Positions 61,834-64,000 of a DNA stretch of 64,000 bases are shown in pieces. A program made the position numbers and the translations under genes. The DNA is from JALZMG01 sp963844175 (GTDB lineage Bacteria; Actinomycetota; Acidimicrobiia; Acidimicrobiales; Ilumatobacteraceae), in contig CAWJNE010000001.1 of the NCBI GenBank assembly GCA_963844175.1, positions 62,001 through 126,000 of the forward strand, read 5' to 3'. The notes under the pieces were generated by a model. It worked only from the letters and a program-made list of their open reading frames with translations, did no database searches and was not told where the DNA came from. Positions within the stretch are counted from its first letter, which is position 1. Each line of letters starts with the position of its first letter.

Positions 61834-63123
61834 CTAGCCGCCGATGACGCGCAAGATGCCGCCGACGTGGCGCACGACGTCCAGGTCGCGGAGGTCGCGG
61901 ACGGTGGACTGCACGGCGGACTCACCCGCCTCGTGGGTGATGAACACGAGGCGGGCGTCGGCCCCGATGCCCTCCTGCTCGGCGGCCCGGATGCTGACCC
62001 CGTGGGCGGCGAAGACACCCGTGACGGCATGCAGCACGCCGGGCTGGTCGGCGACCTCGAGGCCGAGGAGGTACTCGGCCGTGGTCTCGTCGATCGGGCG
62101 GATGCGGGCCCGCCCGAACGAGCCGAGCGTCCCGTGGGTCCCCTTGGCCAAGTTGACGGCGGCATCGATCACGTCGCCGAGCACGGCGCTCGCGGTCGGC
62201 CGGCCACCGGCGCCGCGGCCGTAGAACATCAGCTGGCCGACGGCGTCGCCCTCGATGAACACGGCGTTGAAGCTGTCGCGCACGCTGGCCAGGGGGTGAT
62301 GGCGCGGGACCATCGCCGGGTGCACCCGCACAGCGACCTCGCCGGAGGGCTCGTCCAGCTCGGCGATGGCGAGCAGCTTGACGACGTAGCCCAGGCGATC
62401 GGCGACGGCGATGTCGGCCGGCGTGAGGTGGCTGATGCCCTCGTGGTAGACGTCGCCGGCGACGACGCGGACGCCGAAGGCGATAGAGGCGATGATCGCC
62501 GCCTTGGCGCCGGCGTCGAAGCCCTCGACGTCGGCGGTGGGGTCGCGCTCGGCGTAGCCCAGGCGCTGCGCCTCGGCGAGGGCATCGCCGTACGAGGCGT
62601 GATCCTCCGTCATGCGAGTGAGGACGAAGTTGGTGGTGCCGTTGACGATCCCGAGGACACGCCGGATCGGTTCGCCGCGCAGGCTCTCGCGCAGGGCGCG
62701 AACAAGCGGGATCCCGCCGGCGACGGCCGCTTCGAACAGCAGGTCGACACCGTGTTCGTCGGCGGTGCGGAACAGCTCCACACCGACGTTGGCCAGCAGC
62801 TCCTTGTTCGCCGTGACGACCGGCTTGCCGGCGGCGAGGGCGGTGGAGATCAGCTCGCGGGCGGGTTCGATCCCGCCGATCACCTCGACGACGACGTCGA
62901 CGTCCGGGTCGGCGACCACGTCGTGGGCGTCCCGGGTCAGCACGCCGGGCGCCAGCTCGACGTCGCGGTCCCGGGAGACGTTGCGCACGGCGACCCGAGT
63001 GACCTCGAGGCGCACGCCGGTGCGGGCCTCGATCTCCTTGGCCTGGGTGCCGATCAGCCCGACGAGCGCGCCGCCCACGTTCCCGCAGCCGAGCACCCCC
63101 ACCCGCACGTGACGATCGAGCAC
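61834..63123 (-). CDS. hom: Homoserine dehydrogenase with C-terminal ACT domain
   Basis: A 429-residue NAD(P)H-dependent homoserine dehydrogenase in the aspartate-family pathway. The Rossmann motif is VGVLGCGNVGGALVGL near residue 8, the substrate region FEAAVAGGIPLVRALRESL near residue 130, and the catalytic DVEGFDAGAKAAIIAS near residue 198. The C-terminal ~80 residues (EVADQPGVLHAVTGVFAAHGVSI...VFITH) form an ACT domain for threonine feedback. GTG 63123 has TAGCCT 6 nt upstream. It heads a hom-thrC unit. Confidence 0.95.
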   Translation of the reverse strand: MLDRHVRVGVLGCGNVGGALVGLIGTQAKEIEARTGVRLEVTRVAVRNVSRDRDVELAPGVLTRDAHDVVADPDVDVVVEVIGGIEPARELISTALAAGKPVVTANKELLANVGVELFRTADEHGVDLLFEAAVAGGIPLVRALRESLRGEPIRRVLGIVNGTTNFVLTRMTEDHASYGDALAEAQRLGYAERDPTADVEGFDAGAKAAIIASIAFGVRVVAGDVYHEGISHLTPADIAVADRLGYVVKLLAIAELDEPSGEVAVRVHPAMVPRHHPLASVRDSFNAVFIEGDAVGQLMFYGRGAGGRPTASAVLGDVIDAAVNLAKGTHGTLGSFGRARIRPIDETTAEYLLGLEVADQPGVLHAVTGVFAAHGVSIRAAEQEGIGADARLVFITHEAGESAVQSTVRDLRDLDVVRHVGGILRVIGG

Positions 63124-63129
63124 GGCGGA

Positions 63130-63135
63130 AGGCTA
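63130..63135 (-). promoter_or_regulatory. -10 box TAGCCT of a leaderless start
   Basis: On the minus strand TAGCCT ends 6 nt before the hom GTG, in the 56-bp gap after pfkA, predicting a leaderless hom-thrC transcript separate from pfkA. Confidence 0.5.
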
Positions 63136-63179
63136 CGGGGCGGTGGGCCGTCTCGTCCGAGCGGTTGGCGGGAGCACGA

Positions 63180-64000
63180 TCAGGGTCCGAGGTCGAGCGG
63201 CATGGCGTCACCGAAGTTGATGCCCATGTCCCGGGCGGTGAGGATGGTGTCGCAGTCGAGCGGCACCGTCTTCAACCGGCTGGTGGCCTCGCGCAGCGGG
63301 ACGTAGTCGACGTTCGGCGGGTCGAGGGCCACCATCACGCCGTTCTGGCCCTCCTCCAGCCCGCGCACGGCGGCGGCGCCGAAGCGCAGGCCGAGCAGCC
63401 GGTCGAACGATGTGGGCGTGCCGCCGCGCAGCAGGTGGCCGAGCACCACCACCCGCGCTTCCTTGCCGGTCATCCGCTCCAGCCCCTCGGCGACGATGGC
63501 ACCCATCCCGCCGAGGCGTTCGGCCTGGCCCATCGTGCGCCCGATGATGTTTGCCGCCCCGCCGGCCGGCGCCGCGCCCTCGGCGACGACCACGATCGAG
63601 AACTTGGCGCCCCGCTCCTCGCGCTGGGCGATGGTCGCCGCCACGGGCTCGAGGGTGAACGGGATCTCGGGAATCAGCACGGCGTGGGCGCCGGACGCCA
63701 CCCCGGCGCAGGTGGCGATCCACCCGGCGTACCGACCCATGACCTCGACGACGAGGATCCGGCCGTGCGACGTAGCCGTGGAGAACAGCCGGTCGATGCA
63801 CTCGGAGGCGAACGAGACGGCAGTGTCGAACCCGAACGTCGACGTCGTCTTGTCGAGGTCGTTGTCGATCGTCTTGGGCACGCCGATGACCCGCAGCCCC
63901 GCGTCGTGGAGGTGGGCGGCGATGGTCAGTGAGCCGTCCCCGCCGACCGTGATCAGGGCGTCGATCTCGTGCTCCTTGAACAGCCCGACCAGCTCGTCCG
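63180..64000 (-). CDS. pfkA: 6-phosphofructokinase, GGDGS/PKTIDND type (5' end outside window)
   Basis: The C-terminal ~272 residues of a phosphofructokinase; the frame is open to the window edge with DELVGLFKEHEIDALITVGGDGS before the first in-window start. GGDGS (Gly at the site that is Asp in many PPi enzymes) fits ATP use, while PKTIDNDL (Lys at the position of E. coli Gly124) is the residue seen in PPi enzymes and in actinobacterial PFKs. The conserved VVEVMGRYAGWIA and GHLLRGGTPTSFDRLLGLRFG follow. The phosphoryl donor cannot be settled from sequence. Directly upstream of hom on the same strand. Confidence 0.92.
   Translation of the reverse strand, partial: DELVGLFKEHEIDALITVGGDGSLTIAAHLHDAGLRVIGVPKTIDNDLDKTTSTFGFDTAVSFASECIDRLFSTATSHGRILVVEVMGRYAGWIATCAGVASGAHAVLIPEIPFTLEPVAATIAQREERGAKFSIVVVAEGAAPAGGAANIIGRTMGQAERLGGMGAIVAEGLERMTGKEARVVVLGHLLRGGTPTSFDRLLGLRFGAAAVRGLEEGQNGVMVALDPPNVDYVPLREATSRLKTVPLDCDTILTARDMGINFGDAMPLDLGP

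Overview
The window is a high-GC chromosomal segment from an actinobacterium, most likely of the class Acidimicrobiia (inference). Supporting signs are strong G/C third-position bias, many GTG starts, -10-only leaderless starts, a mycobacterial-type Asp-MurA, Rho with an Arg/Gly-rich insertion, and the conserved actinobacterial order hom-thrC ... rho ... rpmE ... prfA-prmC ... glyA-wecA-atp operon ... murA. That block lies on the minus strand from about 64,000 down to 12,700 and is broken up by plus-strand accessory genes. I see no rRNA, tRNA, CRISPR array, prophage or intact insertion sequence.

Layout. 1-5,250: GalT-like enzyme, SRPBCC protein, GT4 glycosyltransferase and glucan phosphorylase (storage-sugar metabolism). 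5,350-9,640: two DrrAB-type ABC exporters on opposite strands around a MarR regulator. 9,640-12,740: enoyl-CoA hydratase, a truncated AbiEi-like protein, MeaB GTPase, NifU domain protein and a small membrane protein. 12,700-18,840: MurA, a frameshifted MFS transporter, H+-pyrophosphatase and DedA. 18,830-29,930: hydrolases, a J-domain protein, a frameshifted DUF222/HNH gene, DinB, an ECF42-like sigma factor with its YCII partner, an S9 peptidase, GlpX and an SDR. 29,960-38,000: complete F1Fo ATP synthase operon with two b-type subunits and a short epsilon. 38,100-48,700: PEP mutase/ICL-like enzyme, WecA, GlyA, a frameshifted thiolase, nucleoside hydrolase, DPP-like peptidase, TerB-like protein, PrmC and PrfA. 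48,800-58,000: Hsp20-like protein, an unknown gene coupled to rpmE, HxlR, molybdopterin oxidoreductase, a secreted protein, a two-component system and Rho. 58,000-64,000: SDR, leader peptide plus glutamine synthetase relative, ThrC, Hom and a partial PfkA.

The central biology is housekeeping: energy conversion (ATP synthase, H+-PPase), cell-wall precursors (MurA, WecA), translation termination (PrfA, PrmC, RpmE), threonine and one-carbon metabolism, and both directions of the fructose-6-phosphate step (PfkA, GlpX).

The unusual material is in the DNA between and at the start of genes. (1) A 56-bp element beginning GTGAGCGAGC and ending CAAGCGAGCGAAC supplies start codons or a leader peptide to three unrelated genes, with a shorter relative at a thiolase. 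(2) At that thiolase, 38-bp tandem repeats form a chain of GTGA-overlapping micro-ORFs. (3) Two intergenic elements have interlocked inverted repeats whose arms are swapped between copies while pairing is preserved. (4) A (GGGTCA)n G-quadruplex-capable tract lies in the rho message. (5) At least twelve starts have a TANNNT box 6-7 nt upstream, implying leaderless mRNAs. Four genes each carry an apparent one-base insertion, which may be real decay or sequencing error.
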